A stretch of DNA of 39,487 nucleotides from Hadesarchaea archaeon (GCA_029259175.1 JAPDJH010000009.1:82123-121609), one strand, 5' to 3'. Counted from the first letter of the stretch, positions 7,837 through 16,491 are shown. The notes: generated from the letters alone by a model not told the origin. Program-made: numbers and translations.

Positions 7837-9010
7837 ATACGATGTTGTAGTTGTCGGAGCAGGTCCGGCTGGTTCAACCGCAGCCTACTCGGCTGCAAAG
7901 ATGGGAGCCAGCGTACTGGTTCTCGATAGGAGGCGAGAACTCGGGATTCCAGTTCAGTGCGGAGAAGCGCTTGCCGAAGATGTGTTGAAAGAATTGGGAA
8001 TAAAGCCAGACCCCGCCTGGGCTGTTAACAAAACAAACGCTGTGAAAATCGTTTCGCCTGGAGGGATTGAAGTCCGGATATCGGAAAGGGCTGGAGGCAA
8101 AGTGGGTTATATCCTGAACCGGAAAATATTCGACAAGTTTTTGGCACTTCGGGCAGCAGATGCGGGGGCCGATGTGATGGCCGGCACGTTTGTTTATGGA
8201 CTGATCCAAGAAGACGGAAGACCGGTAGGGGTAAAGGCGTCTGCGCCAGGACAGCGAATGGAGATCCGGTGCAAAGTGCTAATAGCGGCCGATGGGGTCG
8301 CATCCAGGATAGCGAGATGGGCGGGGATGAAAACCACCCTGAAGCTGGATGACATCGAAACTTGTGCGCAGTTCCAAATGGTGGGAGTAAAGCTCGAAGC
8401 ACCCAATCTGTTAGAATTTTATCTAGGAAGCCACATCGCCCCTGGAGGATATGCGTGGGTTTTCCCCAAATCGGAAAACTATGCCAATGTGGGACTCGGA
8501 GTTCTAGCGAGTAGAGCTCAGCGCAGACCCATCGAATACCTGCAGGAGTTCGTGAAACGAATGCCGAATCTTCAGAGTGGAAAAATAGTAGAAATAAATG
8601 CGGGAGGAGTGCCCGTGTGCGGACCACTGGACAACACGGTAAGGGACGGTTTGCTGGTGGTGGGAGACGCTGCCAGACAGGTGAATCCTCTGACGGGAGG
8701 AGGAATAGATTCCGCCATGCGTGCTGGAAACATTGCAGGCGAAGTTGCCGCTAAAGCCGTGGCTGAAGGGGACGTATCGGAAAAGCGATTAAAGGAATAT
8801 GACAAGCGATGGCGAGAAGCTATGGAAAAACGATTACAGCGCTATCTCAAAGCCAAGGATGTGCTACTGTCTCTCTCAGATGAGGAGTTAGACAAACTCG
8901 CCAAAGTGCTGAGCAAGGTGGACTTCGATCGCATCAGTCTCACCGATATGCTGAAGGTGTTAGTTAAAGCCAGCCCAAAACTGCTCTGGAAGCTCAAGGG
9001 ATTGCTGTAA
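7826..9010 (+). CDS. Geranylgeranyl reductase family flavoprotein
   Basis: These FAD enzymes saturate the isoprenoid chains of archaeal lipids (digeranylgeranylglycerophospholipid reductase). The 394-aa protein starts with the Rossmann motif VVVVGAGPAGSTAAYSAAKM. It has VQCGEAL near residue 45 and the second FAD motif GDAARQVNPLTGGGIDSAM near residue 280, all hallmarks of the family. GTG at 7826 was chosen; TTG at 7823 adds one residue. Coupling to a ferredoxin upstream supports an electron-transfer reductase. It could also reduce quinone or polyprenol side chains. Confidence 0.9.
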   Translation: MKNEYDVVVVGAGPAGSTAAYSAAKMGASVLVLDRRRELGIPVQCGEALAEDVLKELGIKPDPAWAVNKTNAVKIVSPGGIEVRISERAGGKVGYILNRKIFDKFLALRAADAGADVMAGTFVYGLIQEDGRPVGVKASAPGQRMEIRCKVLIAADGVASRIARWAGMKTTLKLDDIETCAQFQMVGVKLEAPNLLEFYLGSHIAPGGYAWVFPKSENYANVGLGVLASRAQRRPIEYLQEFVKRMPNLQSGKIVEINAGGVPVCGPLDNTVRDGLLVVGDAARQVNPLTGGGIDSAMRAGNIAGEVAAKAVAEGDVSEKRLKEYDKRWREAMEKRLQRYLKAKDVLLSLSDEELDKLAKVLSKVDFDRISLTDMLKVLVKASPKLLWKLKGLL

Positions 9011-9046
9011 AAAAACCATTATGAACCTCAGAGCACAGTCTGTTTG

Positions 9047-9748
9047 ATGAGGGTCGCGGCAGTTTCTGACGTGCACGCTCCTCAGTACTTGGAGCTATTC
9101 GTGCGCGCGCTGGACGTAATGCCCGATCCCGATCTTCTTCTGCTAGCTGGCGACATGGTGCTAAAGGGAGACCACTCCCAGCTGGGCAAAGTGGTGGAAG
9201 CCATCAGAGCCAAATACGACGGACCCATCTTTGCCGTTTTCGGCAACGAAGAGTATGACCAATACGTCCAAGAGTTTCTTGAATACGAAGAAATCCGCTG
9301 GCTGCAAGATGAAAGTGTGGTAGTCAACATCGGTGGGCTCGACATCGGAATCGTTGGCTCCAGAGGATCGCTAGACAGACCCACTTTCTGGCAGCGGACT
9401 CACGTTCCAGGGATAAACACTGTTTACAGAGAACGAATCCACAAAATTGACAGACTCTTGGGTGCTCTCCGGAGCAAAATAAAAATAGTGATTACTCACT
9501 ACTCACCCACATATGCGACGCTAGTGGGTGAGCGAGAAAAATCGTGGAGTGAGATGGGAAGCAAGAAGCTTGAGCGGGTCATTAAACAGCGGCAGCCGGA
9601 TCTCTGGGTTCACGGGCACATTCATAACGGGAAAAAACTGGAAGTCCAAATCGGGCGCACGCTTGTAGCGAACGTGTCATTGCCCGCACGTGGTGGAATT
9701 TTCACCGTTGAGCTTCCGAGAAAAGTGGGGCTGGAGGCCTTCGTATAG
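9047..9748 (+). CDS. Metallophosphoesterase (calcineurin-like)
   Basis: This is a predicted phosphodiesterase or phosphatase with two metal ions. The motifs appear in order: AVSDVHAP (DxH), LLAGDMVLKGDH (GDxx), FGNEEY (the GNH[DE] motif with Glu in place of His), VITHYSP, and HGHIHNGK. The 233-aa length fits small archaeal YfcE/Icc-like proteins. ATG at 9047 is preceded by an in-frame TTG. It ends in TAG 3 bp from the convergent aspS stop. The substrate cannot be told from sequence. Confidence 0.87.
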   Translation: MRVAAVSDVHAPQYLELFVRALDVMPDPDLLLLAGDMVLKGDHSQLGKVVEAIRAKYDGPIFAVFGNEEYDQYVQEFLEYEEIRWLQDESVVVNIGGLDIGIVGSRGSLDRPTFWQRTHVPGINTVYRERIHKIDRLLGALRSKIKIVITHYSPTYATLVGEREKSWSEMGSKKLERVIKQRQPDLWVHGHIHNGKKLEVQIGRTLVANVSLPARGGIFTVELPRKVGLEAFV

Positions 9749-9751
9749 GGG

Positions 9752-11071
9752 CTATGGGGTGAGTCTGCGACGATCTCGGGGAAAAAGAACACATTCGCGG
9801 ATGTTCTCCCGACCCGTTAGCACCATGGTAAGTCTGTCGAGGCCCAGACCCCAGCCAGCGTGGGGCGGCAAACCGTAGCGGTAGCTGAGCAAGTGAGACT
9901 TGAAGCTCTCTGGATTGAGACCCTTTGACTTGAGCTGCCTCACCAACAGATCATGCTGGTGTATACGAGTGCCGCCGGACGCGAGTTCCAGCCAATCATA
10001 CATAAGATCAAAAGACTCCGAGAGCTTTGAATCCTCTTCTTTTGGCATCGTGTAAAAAGGTTTGATCGCGAGAGGCCAATCAGTGATAAAGTAAGCACCG
10101 CCCACGAGTTCTCCCAACTTTCGCTCTGCAGGAGTTGGGAGATCCTCCCCCCACCGAATCTTCACTCCCGCCTTTTCCAAGATCTGCAGAGCCTCTGTGT
10201 AAGTGATGCGCGGAAAAGGTGTTTTTGGAACCTCCAAGCGGTGATCTAACGTTTCCAATTCAGAGCCGCACCTATCAGCAACCGCTTTGAAAGCGCGCAC
10301 GATCAAGTCTTCTAAGATGTCCATCACATCGGAAGCCGTCGCGTAAGCAACCTCGATATCTACAGAGATCGCCTCGTTCAAGTGGTGAGTCGTGTCGTGC
10401 TCTTCCGCCCGGAAGATGGGTCCGACCTCAAAGACACGCTCAAAGGCTCCTGTAAGTACCTCCTTGTAGAGCTGTGGACTCTGACTCAGAAAGGCCTCGC
10501 GTTCAAAGTACGAGATGGGGAAGAGAGCCGCCCCACTTTCAGTGGCCGTGGCGACTATTTTTGGGGTGTGAACTTCGACGAATCCGAGGGAAAGTAAACG
10601 TTCGCGAATTGCTTGGAGTGCCACATTTTTTATTCGAAATATGGCCCGGACTTCCTGTCTGCGAAGATCCAATGCCCGAGCGTCCAACCGCGTATCCAAG
10701 TTGGCCTTGACCCGTCCAAGCGGATCCAATGGTAAGGGCGTTTCGGCCAAGTTGAGAATCTTGATTTCAGAAGGAACTACTTCGACTCCTCGAGGAGCCT
10801 GGGAAGCCCTAACAACTTTACCGCGAACCGCCACGGAGCTCTCTTGGGTAAGCTTGGAAATCTGGTCGAGAATCGCTTGGGGGGTTTTTTGCTTGGGCGC
10901 CGTTACCTGAACAAAACCGCTCACATCGTGAAGGATGAAGAATTTTATTCCTCCCAAGTCGCGGATATCTCCAACTCGGCCCATCACCACAACTTCTTCT
11001 CCTTCCATCTCGGGCCGGATATCTGCTGCTTGGTGCGTCCTCCGCCAGTCACCTAGACGGGCAACGGTCAT
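9752..11071 (-). CDS. aspS: Aspartyl-tRNA synthetase, archaeal type
   Basis: This class IIb synthetase charges tRNA-Asp. The 439-aa protein has an N-terminal OB anticodon-binding domain (VVVMGRVGDIRDLGGIKFF). Its class II motifs are motif 2 around GPIFRAEEHDTTHHLNEA and motif 3 GWGLGLDRLTMVLTG, and it ends NIRECVLFPRDRRRLTP as archaeal enzymes do. The ATG at 11071 has GGTGAG just upstream; the frame runs further 5' but only into unrelated sequence. In the OB domain a Gly (residue 34) sits where discriminating enzymes have Trp and non-discriminating ones His. Specificity for tRNA-Asp versus tRNA-Asn is therefore open. It lies downstream of the ligase gene with a 52-bp gap. Confidence 0.94.
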   Translation of the reverse strand: MTVARLGDWRRTHQAADIRPEMEGEEVVVMGRVGDIRDLGGIKFFILHDVSGFVQVTAPKQKTPQAILDQISKLTQESSVAVRGKVVRASQAPRGVEVVPSEIKILNLAETPLPLDPLGRVKANLDTRLDARALDLRRQEVRAIFRIKNVALQAIRERLLSLGFVEVHTPKIVATATESGAALFPISYFEREAFLSQSPQLYKEVLTGAFERVFEVGPIFRAEEHDTTHHLNEAISVDIEVAYATASDVMDILEDLIVRAFKAVADRCGSELETLDHRLEVPKTPFPRITYTEALQILEKAGVKIRWGEDLPTPAERKLGELVGGAYFITDWPLAIKPFYTMPKEEDSKLSESFDLMYDWLELASGGTRIHQHDLLVRQLKSKGLNPESFKSHLLSYRYGLPPHAGWGLGLDRLTMVLTGRENIRECVLFPRDRRRLTP

Positions 11072-11123
11072 GGGCTCACCTCGCCACGAAAATTCTAGAC
11101 CGTGGTTTATTAGGCATTCGCAT

Positions 11124-12716
11124 TTAGAACTTTTTGACCTGAAGGTTGAAGAGCTCGCGCACGCGCTGCAGGGTGTCGGCCTCAGCCGATGATTTGTCTT
11201 CCCGGATCTTCGTGATGCGGGCGAAGCGGAGCGCCATCCCACACGGATACTTCGGGCTCCGCTGAATCTCGTTGTACGCCACTTCGACCACCACTTCCGG
11301 CTTTACCCAGATTCGTCTGCCTTCCTCGGAGATCTTCAGCTCCTGCAACCGCTTTGTCATCCACTGGATCTCCTCATCGGTGAGCCCCTTGAAAGTCTTC
11401 CCAACAATCTCGAACTTTCCTGTCTCAGCATCCAGAGCAGCCAGATAGTAATCGGAAAGCCAGCGATGACGGCGCCCGTATCCGTACTCCGCTCCCACTA
11501 TCACCAAATCGAGTGTCTCCATCGTTGGTTTGACTTTGAGCCAGTTCTTTCCTCTCACCCCTGCAGTGTAGGGGGCATCCAGCTTCTTTGCCACCAGTCC
11601 CTCGTGCCCCAATTGGATAGCCTGATTCAGAAAACGCTCGCCCTCTGCGGAATCAGAGACCACGAGCTGCGGCGAAAGCGGAATCGAACCAGCTATTTCG
11701 GCCAGTTTTTGCCGGCGCTCGTGATAGGGGCTGTCAACAAGTGGTTCTCCGTTCAGATAAAGCAGGTCAAATAGATAGAGCTGGAGAGGGATCTCTTTAA
11801 CCAGCGCTTCTATCCCACGCTCGCGTCTGAAACGGTGAAGAAGAATCTGGAAGGGCCTGGGGCGCCCGGCACTATCGACGGCGATCACTTCTCCCTCCAC
11901 GATCGCCTCAGTCGCTGAGAGCTCTTGCTGAACCAGCTGTGCTATATCGGGCATGCTTGATGTAACATCGGCCATCCTGCGGCTGAATATCCGCACGGCA
12001 GTATCGCGCTTGTGGATCTGCACGCGGGCCCCGTCGAACTTGAATTCGAGAGCCGTGCGGCCACCGTGGATTTCCAGACACTCCTTAATGGAGCGCGCGG
12101 TTTGGGCAAGCATGAAGCCCACAGGGGTGAACAGCTCAGGTCTAACCTTCTGTAGACCTTGGACGCCTTCCTGGGACGCAATCAAAGCAACGCGCGCAAT
12201 ATCCCCGATAAACGTTCGCGCGCGCCTAACAAGGTCTTCCGGCACTGCGAACGCGCGGGCTATTGCCTGCTCGACCATGCCCTCTCTGAAGCCCGTACGC
12301 ATTTCACCCACTATTACCTTGGTGAGGTACTTCGCTTCGAGAGGAGTGGCTCTCGCAAAAAGGCCTTCGAGCAAGCGCTCTTTCCGCTCCCGCGCTTTCG
12401 GGCCTTTCGCCTCGGCGACTTTCACAAGAATTTGAAAGGCTCCGGTGATATCCATTGGGTGTTCCACGAGGGGGCGTTGCTTGCGCTTGTGGGTTTCAAA
12501 AACTTGTCGAACGGCCTCACCTAGGTCACCAGATTCTCTAAAAGCCCGAAAGAGATCCCCCTCGGACGCGCCGGAAACACGCAAGACCACGTCGCGCACC
12601 GTTGCCCAGCTCACGTTCAGCTTGACAGCAGAGTGCGGTAGAAAGGGCTGACCCAGAAGCATGCGTATGGCTGGCTCGAGTTCTGGAGCGGATACTCGAC
12701 ACAAAAATCTGAACAC
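11124..12716 (-). CDS. lig: ATP-dependent DNA ligase, main reading frame (N-terminus frameshifted)
   Basis: This is an archaeal replicative ATP-dependent DNA ligase. The adenylation motif is LEFKFDGARVQIHKRD, with the catalytic Lys of KxDG, followed by FSRRMADV. Later nucleotidyltransferase motifs include AIVEGEVIAVD, EGLVAKKLD and KNWLKVKP. The OB-fold ending contains the RF(A)RI segment. The N-terminal DNA-binding helices are present from APELEPAIRMLLG. This frame opens at a GTG at 12716 and gives 530 aa. The expected first 30 residues are encoded in another frame at 12704-12790, across an A5/T5 run. With one extra T the gene would run 12790-11124 and encode about 555 aa, which is normal for the family. 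Confidence 0.92.
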   Translation of the reverse strand: MFRFLCRVSAPELEPAIRMLLGQPFLPHSAVKLNVSWATVRDVVLRVSGASEGDLFRAFRESGDLGEAVRQVFETHKRKQRPLVEHPMDITGAFQILVKVAEAKGPKARERKERLLEGLFARATPLEAKYLTKVIVGEMRTGFREGMVEQAIARAFAVPEDLVRRARTFIGDIARVALIASQEGVQGLQKVRPELFTPVGFMLAQTARSIKECLEIHGGRTALEFKFDGARVQIHKRDTAVRIFSRRMADVTSSMPDIAQLVQQELSATEAIVEGEVIAVDSAGRPRPFQILLHRFRRERGIEALVKEIPLQLYLFDLLYLNGEPLVDSPYHERRQKLAEIAGSIPLSPQLVVSDSAEGERFLNQAIQLGHEGLVAKKLDAPYTAGVRGKNWLKVKPTMETLDLVIVGAEYGYGRRHRWLSDYYLAALDAETGKFEIVGKTFKGLTDEEIQWMTKRLQELKISEEGRRIWVKPEVVVEVAYNEIQRSPKYPCGMALRFARITKIREDKSSAEADTLQRVRELFNLQVKKF

Positions 12717-12790
12717 AGCTCGACCATCTCTGTGCGCTTGGTGGTAGATGCCAAGTGCTCCAGGAGGCAGGCAAGATCCGAGAACCTCAT
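12704..12790 (-). pseudogene. Out-of-frame N-terminus of the DNA ligase
   Basis: Reading from ATG at 12790 gives MRFSDLACLLEHLASTTKRT followed by EMVELCSDF. This is the typical archaeal ligase beginning. The frame then leaves the ligase at the T5 run (A5 at 12703-12707 on the plus strand). Adding one T rejoins it exactly to FLCRVSAPELEP of the main frame. Either the consensus lost a base in the homopolymer or the gene carries a real -1 change. Confidence 0.8.
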
Positions 12791-12794
12791 CAAC

Positions 12795-12806
12795 AAATTA
12801 TATTTT
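12795..12806 (+). promoter_or_regulatory. Probable TATA box for the 12852 membrane gene
   Basis: AAATTATATTTT lies 46-57 bp before the ATG at 12852. A transcription start near 12830 would leave a short leader containing GGAGGAG at 12842-12848. It sits in the divergent gap with the DNA ligase. It is a motif match by eye. Confidence 0.45.
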
Positions 12807-12851
12807 GAACCAAAAAATCACTATTTCGGATAAACGGGGTCGGAGGAGACG

Positions 12852-15521
12852 ATGAAAGACTTGCTGCGGAGAATTCAGAAAGACCGGGTTTTGTTGCTTG
12901 CTTGCGTAGTGCTGGCACTAATCGTCGGGGGCTCGCTCGCGCTCCGGCTTTCGGTGACTCTGGGCTACTGGCTCCCGCTGGGGCGCGATGGTCCTTACAA
13001 CTTCTTTCATTCCAACTACCTGCTTGACCACTACCCTCACATGCATAGCAGAGAAGTGCCCGGGTTCTTCCACTTCGCCGCATGGGTAATGGGTGCTCTG
13101 TCGGTGCTCGGGGTTTCGCGAATCACGGCATTCGATATAGCTACAGCTTTGGCCTCTGGGTTAGTGGCCATAACGACTTTTCTGATGATGAGGCGCCTAA
13201 CTAAAAACTCTTGGATAGCCCTGATGGCGGCTTTCCTGTCGGCGTTTCTCCCTGCCAATCTCAGACTAATGGGCGAACTCCAGAAAAACGCATTTGGAGT
13301 CACTCTCATGCCGCTCAGCGTTCTCTTCTTTTGGAGAAGTTTGGAAAGCGAGAGCAAACTCGATATGATAGTGACTGGCATACTGCTGGGCGTGGTTGGA
13401 CTCACCCACCAGCTAGCCTTCGGCACGCTGGCAATCGCTTATGTCACCTATCTCGGAGTGTTGATGGCGTACAGGAAACGCATCCCGTGGAAAGAAATCA
13501 GAATTGTTGCAATCATAGGCGTTGTCGCGGCTTTGATTTGCGGGTGGTACTACTATGGGGCGATAAGCGGTGCTGAAAGTCTGGCTGGAGAATCCGGTCC
13601 CGCCCCTGCCCAAGAAGGCCCTGCCATTTACAGATTTTACGACGAGTATATGGGCCGGATGTTGTTGTTTTTCTCGCTTGTTGGACTTGGAGTTGGAATT
13701 TTGCGGAGGAGGAAAAGTGATCTTTTCTTAATCGCTTGGTGGCTCAGCGCTCTCGCAATGGCCCAACCGTGGGTCTCCAGCGAATATCAATGGAGGTTTG
13801 CGATCATGCTTGGAATGCCCACCGCCCTGCTGGCTGCAGTAGGGATCATAGATGGTATCGGTGGATTGTTGGAAAGCAAACCGTTCGCAAGGATTGGGAA
13901 ATCTCACAGCCACCTTGTTCAGAAAGGAATTCTAGGTGGCGTAGTCATTTTTGTTGTCCTAGTGCAAACCTGTTCTGCCCATTATTATGCATGGAACGGA
14001 GAGATGCTCCAGCCTTTGATCACTATGGAGGAATATGAGGCACTGGTGGAATTCAAGGAAAACTTTGGAGAAGTACCCGTCTTCGGAACCGGAGAGGGAA
14101 TTGGGCTCTATTGGCCCGATGCCGTGGGGCTTCTAGGAACCATTCAGGCGGGAGAAATAACACGGTCGCTTTCTGAAATGCTAAAATGTCCGGGAGTTAC
14201 AGCACTGGAGCTCGCCACTGAATGGTATCAGAAAGAGCAGGAAGCCGGAAATACCATCTACGCTATAACCAGACCTAGCGAGGCTACTATTCTTGAAGAT
14301 CAGCAATACTTTGTGCGAGTTTTTGAGAAGAACGGACTGGTAGCGTATTCGCTCAGCGACAACTTCATTCCGCCAGCCAGTGCTTACACTTCTCATCAGC
14401 TCTATGGCGAACCTCTGCCCCCGGCGGAACCGGGAGAACCGACAATCTTACACGTGTTGTTGTTTCCGATCTACCTCCTGCAGGGTGGGTTGAGATTTAT
14501 AATTGGAGTTCCCCTGACCGTCTTCATTTGGGTTTTGGCCTTTTCTCTGGGTGCTGAGGTGCTACGGAAGTTCCTTTCACCAGCGGCGATGAAGCAAGCA
14601 CGGTTGGGAGTTGTAGCGCTTCTCCTGATAGCCGGATTGGTCTTTCTAACCACGCTCCCGAATTCTGGAGAAAAAGGAGGGGCCCCGCCGCCAGGAGAGA
14701 TGCCGCCGCCAGAGGCTCCTCCCCCGCCTGAAGGCGCCCCATTCCTCTTAACCGCTCGCTCGGCCGACGGCATCCACTGGACAAAAGACCTCCAAGCGAT
14801 AGCTTACGACGCGTCAGTCCCAGACGCTGTTTTTGATGGAGAAAACGTACGAGTATACTATTCCAAGTGGGAAGGAGGACTGGGGGTGCTGGTCTCGAAA
14901 GACCTCATTCACTGGACGGAAAAGGAAGTGAGCATTTCCGGACTACCGGAGGGCCATGGTGCAGTCGATCCCGATGTAGTGATCCTGCCCGACGGACGCT
15001 ATCGGATGTACTATTACGAGCCATCCTCAATAGTGGGAGATCCGGCACTGCTGCCAGGCCCCCATGTTATTGCTTCTGCCATTTCAGACGACGGGTACAC
15101 GTTTGTTCGAGAGTCAGGCGAGCGTTACTCGCAAGAAGGAATAACTGACCCCGAGGTGATTCGGACGAACGGGGAGTGGCGAATGTTCTGTTGCACCAGC
15201 GGTGAAGTGCTGATAAGCGCTGTATCATATGACAACGGTCTGAGTTTCGCTTCTGGAAACGAGCTCCCCGTAAAAGGGGTAGCTCCGTGTGCTGTAGCTG
15301 TGGATGGAGGATATCGCATGTACTATCACCGCGGAGGGGATCGGCCAGCGATCTACTCGGCTTTCTCACCAGACGGAATCACGTGGACTAAAGAAGGCGT
15401 ATGTCTCGAAGCTGGAAGTAAAGGAGAACCTGACGAGGCAGGAGTAGAAGCTCCCACAGTGGTGCAACTCTCTTCTGGGGAGTACCTGATGGTCTATCAG
15501 ACGCGAAAAATAACAGAATAA
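12852..15521 (+). CDS. Polytopic GT-C-like membrane protein fused to a five-bladed beta-propeller (GH43/GH130-like)
   Basis: This 889-aa protein has three parts. Residues about 14-385 form about ten membrane segments. The first loop contains GRDGPYNFF, like the Asp-bearing first loop of GT-C glycosyltransferases, and AQPWVSSEYQWRF follows near residue 302. Residues about 390-530 are soluble, then further hydrophobic segments and a Pro-rich linker (about 606-631). The last 255 residues carry five repeats of the type S-x-D-G-x-x-W (SADGIHW, SKDLIHW, SDDGYTF, SYDNGLSF, SPDGITW) with DPDVVI and DPEVI strands. These resemble furanosidase-type glycoside hydrolase propellers. It is paralogous to the 32641 gene but has the extra propeller. 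A role in making or trimming a surface glycan is inferred; no activity is proven. Confidence 0.7.
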   Translation: MKDLLRRIQKDRVLLLACVVLALIVGGSLALRLSVTLGYWLPLGRDGPYNFFHSNYLLDHYPHMHSREVPGFFHFAAWVMGALSVLGVSRITAFDIATALASGLVAITTFLMMRRLTKNSWIALMAAFLSAFLPANLRLMGELQKNAFGVTLMPLSVLFFWRSLESESKLDMIVTGILLGVVGLTHQLAFGTLAIAYVTYLGVLMAYRKRIPWKEIRIVAIIGVVAALICGWYYYGAISGAESLAGESGPAPAQEGPAIYRFYDEYMGRMLLFFSLVGLGVGILRRRKSDLFLIAWWLSALAMAQPWVSSEYQWRFAIMLGMPTALLAAVGIIDGIGGLLESKPFARIGKSHSHLVQKGILGGVVIFVVLVQTCSAHYYAWNGEMLQPLITMEEYEALVEFKENFGEVPVFGTGEGIGLYWPDAVGLLGTIQAGEITRSLSEMLKCPGVTALELATEWYQKEQEAGNTIYAITRPSEATILEDQQYFVRVFEKNGLVAYSLSDNFIPPASAYTSHQLYGEPLPPAEPGEPTILHVLLFPIYLLQGGLRFIIGVPLTVFIWVLAFSLGAEVLRKFLSPAAMKQARLGVVALLLIAGLVFLTTLPNSGEKGGAPPPGEMPPPEAPPPPEGAPFLLTARSADGIHWTKDLQAIAYDASVPDAVFDGENVRVYYSKWEGGLGVLVSKDLIHWTEKEVSISGLPEGHGAVDPDVVILPDGRYRMYYYEPSSIVGDPALLPGPHVIASAISDDGYTFVRESGERYSQEGITDPEVIRTNGEWRMFCCTSGEVLISAVSYDNGLSFASGNELPVKGVAPCAVAVDGGYRMYYHRGGDRPAIYSAFSPDGITWTKEGVCLEAGSKGEPDEAGVEAPTVVQLSSGEYLMVYQTRKITE

Positions 15522-15532
15522 CAGTGCCCGGG

Positions 15533-15877
15533 CTATTTTTTCTCCCCCACATAAACAAAGAGCTGGATTTGGCCTTCTCTTCCAGCGGGGCGCACAAGTC
15601 CACGTTTTATGAGCTTTCTAACATAACGCTCGACTCTGCGCTGAGGAACACGGATCTCTTCGGCAAGATCAGGAATCGTGAAAGCAGGACGTGTCGAAAT
15701 GTATTCGAGTATCTCCTGCATGATCGCTCTGCGGGTTCGCTTCACTCTGGTTCTTGGTTCTGAGCGATAGATACTGAGTCTTGCAGTGAAGACACCGAGT
15801 CCAATTCCGACCAAAATTCCGAGCACGATAAAGGTGACAAGAAAGATTGCCGATTTTGAAACATCTGTCGGAAACAC
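15533..15877 (-). CDS. Membrane-anchored winged-helix protein, C-terminal open part
   Basis: The open frame gives 114 aa from GTG. It has a membrane helix (residues about 9-31, AIFLVTFIVLGILVGIGLGV) and a basic stretch RTRVKRTRR. A winged-helix domain follows (IMQEILEYI, FTIPDLAEEIRVPQRRVERYVRKL, shown in two parts, then KRGLVRP). This suggests a membrane-bound transcription regulator with a cytoplasmic DNA-binding domain. The frame continues upstream as a Gly/Ser/Thr/Pro linker to an in-frame TAG at 15953-15955, beyond which a further N-terminal helix is encoded. The intact gene was probably 15533-16096 (187 codons). It is convergent with the 12852 gene and 11 bp from it. Confidence 0.6.
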   Translation of the reverse strand: MFPTDVSKSAIFLVTFIVLGILVGIGLGVFTARLSIYRSEPRTRVKRTRRAIMQEILEYISTRPAFTIPDLAEEIRVPQRRVERYVRKLIKRGLVRPAGREGQIQLFVYVGEKK

Positions 15878-15952
15878 GACGGGAGGGGTACTCCCTCCGC
15901 CCCCAGTGGAGCCAGAAGTCGGCGTGGTTCCACTCTCATTGGTGCCTACTGA

Positions 15953-16096
15953 CTACCCCACAAGCGAATTCTCCACCGAGTTGTCTGCTGGGATTCCTTC
16001 ACCATGCAAGAAGTATTGCGATCCAGCATACCACATTCCACCTATTCCCAAGAAAATCAGAGCTAGGAGCAGACTGGCCTCGTATACCGGTCTCAC
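15953..16096 (-). pseudogene. N-terminal signal-anchor segment cut off by TAG
   Basis: From GTG at 16096 this frame encodes 47 residues with a membrane helix (SLLLALIFLGIGGMWYAG) and a short polar tail, then TAG. Translation resumes in the same frame as a TNESGTTPTSGSTGGGG linker into the winged-helix gene. The continuous frame and continuous domain logic (helix, stalk, helix, wHTH) argue that both parts were one gene. TAG serves as a terminal stop elsewhere in the window, for example in aspS, so wholesale recoding is unlikely. Confidence 0.55.
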
Positions 16097-16168
16097 ATTT
16101 TATTTTACCCAGTATTCAGTTGTAACTCTGCTCTCAAAGTCAAAAAAATAAAAATAGAGGGCACGGGC

Positions 16169-16450
16169 TTACTTGCTCAGAGTAATCTCAATGGTCGAGA
16201 CGTTAGCCGTGCCGCTCTCGCCTTGCACTTGCTCGGTTCCAATGGCAATGTTCTGCACGTTGAGGTTCTGCATGAAGCGGTTGCGCAGGATCTCGGCGAC
16301 ATCCACTGCCCTGCTGATGGCCTTACCACGTGCCTTGATGGTCACTGTGTTAGCGCCCTCGTTGAACTGGGTGATGGCTGCGAGCACATAGTTCATCACT
16401 GGCTTGTTGCCCACATAAACCACATTTTCGGTCTGTTTCGCTTCAGCCAT
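16169..16450 (-). CDS. albA: Chromatin protein Alba
   Basis: Alba is a dimeric archaeal DNA/RNA-binding protein that coats chromatin. The 93-aa sequence has the family motifs [16 protein letters not shown] near the N-terminus and [20 protein letters not shown] in the middle. It lacks one familiar detail: the Lys pair at the acetylated DNA-binding site (Sso K16/K17) is a single Lys here (GNKP), as in many euryarchaeal Albas. It has its own promoter and GAGGAGGGA ribosome binding site. Confidence 0.96.
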   Translation of the reverse strand: MAEAKQTENVVYVGNKPVMNYVLAAITQFNEGANTVTIKARGKAISRAVDVAEILRNRFMQNLNVQNIAIGTEQVQGESGTANVSTIEITLSK

Positions 16451-16491
16451 GGGATCCCTCCTCTATCTTTGTCGTTGTGTGTATGCTGGGA

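Noticed and set aside
15953..15955. TAG as pyrrolysine codon
   Set aside because: Four other genes end in TAG at sensible family ends, and no pyl gene is in the window. I keep it only as one option for the broken winged-helix gene.
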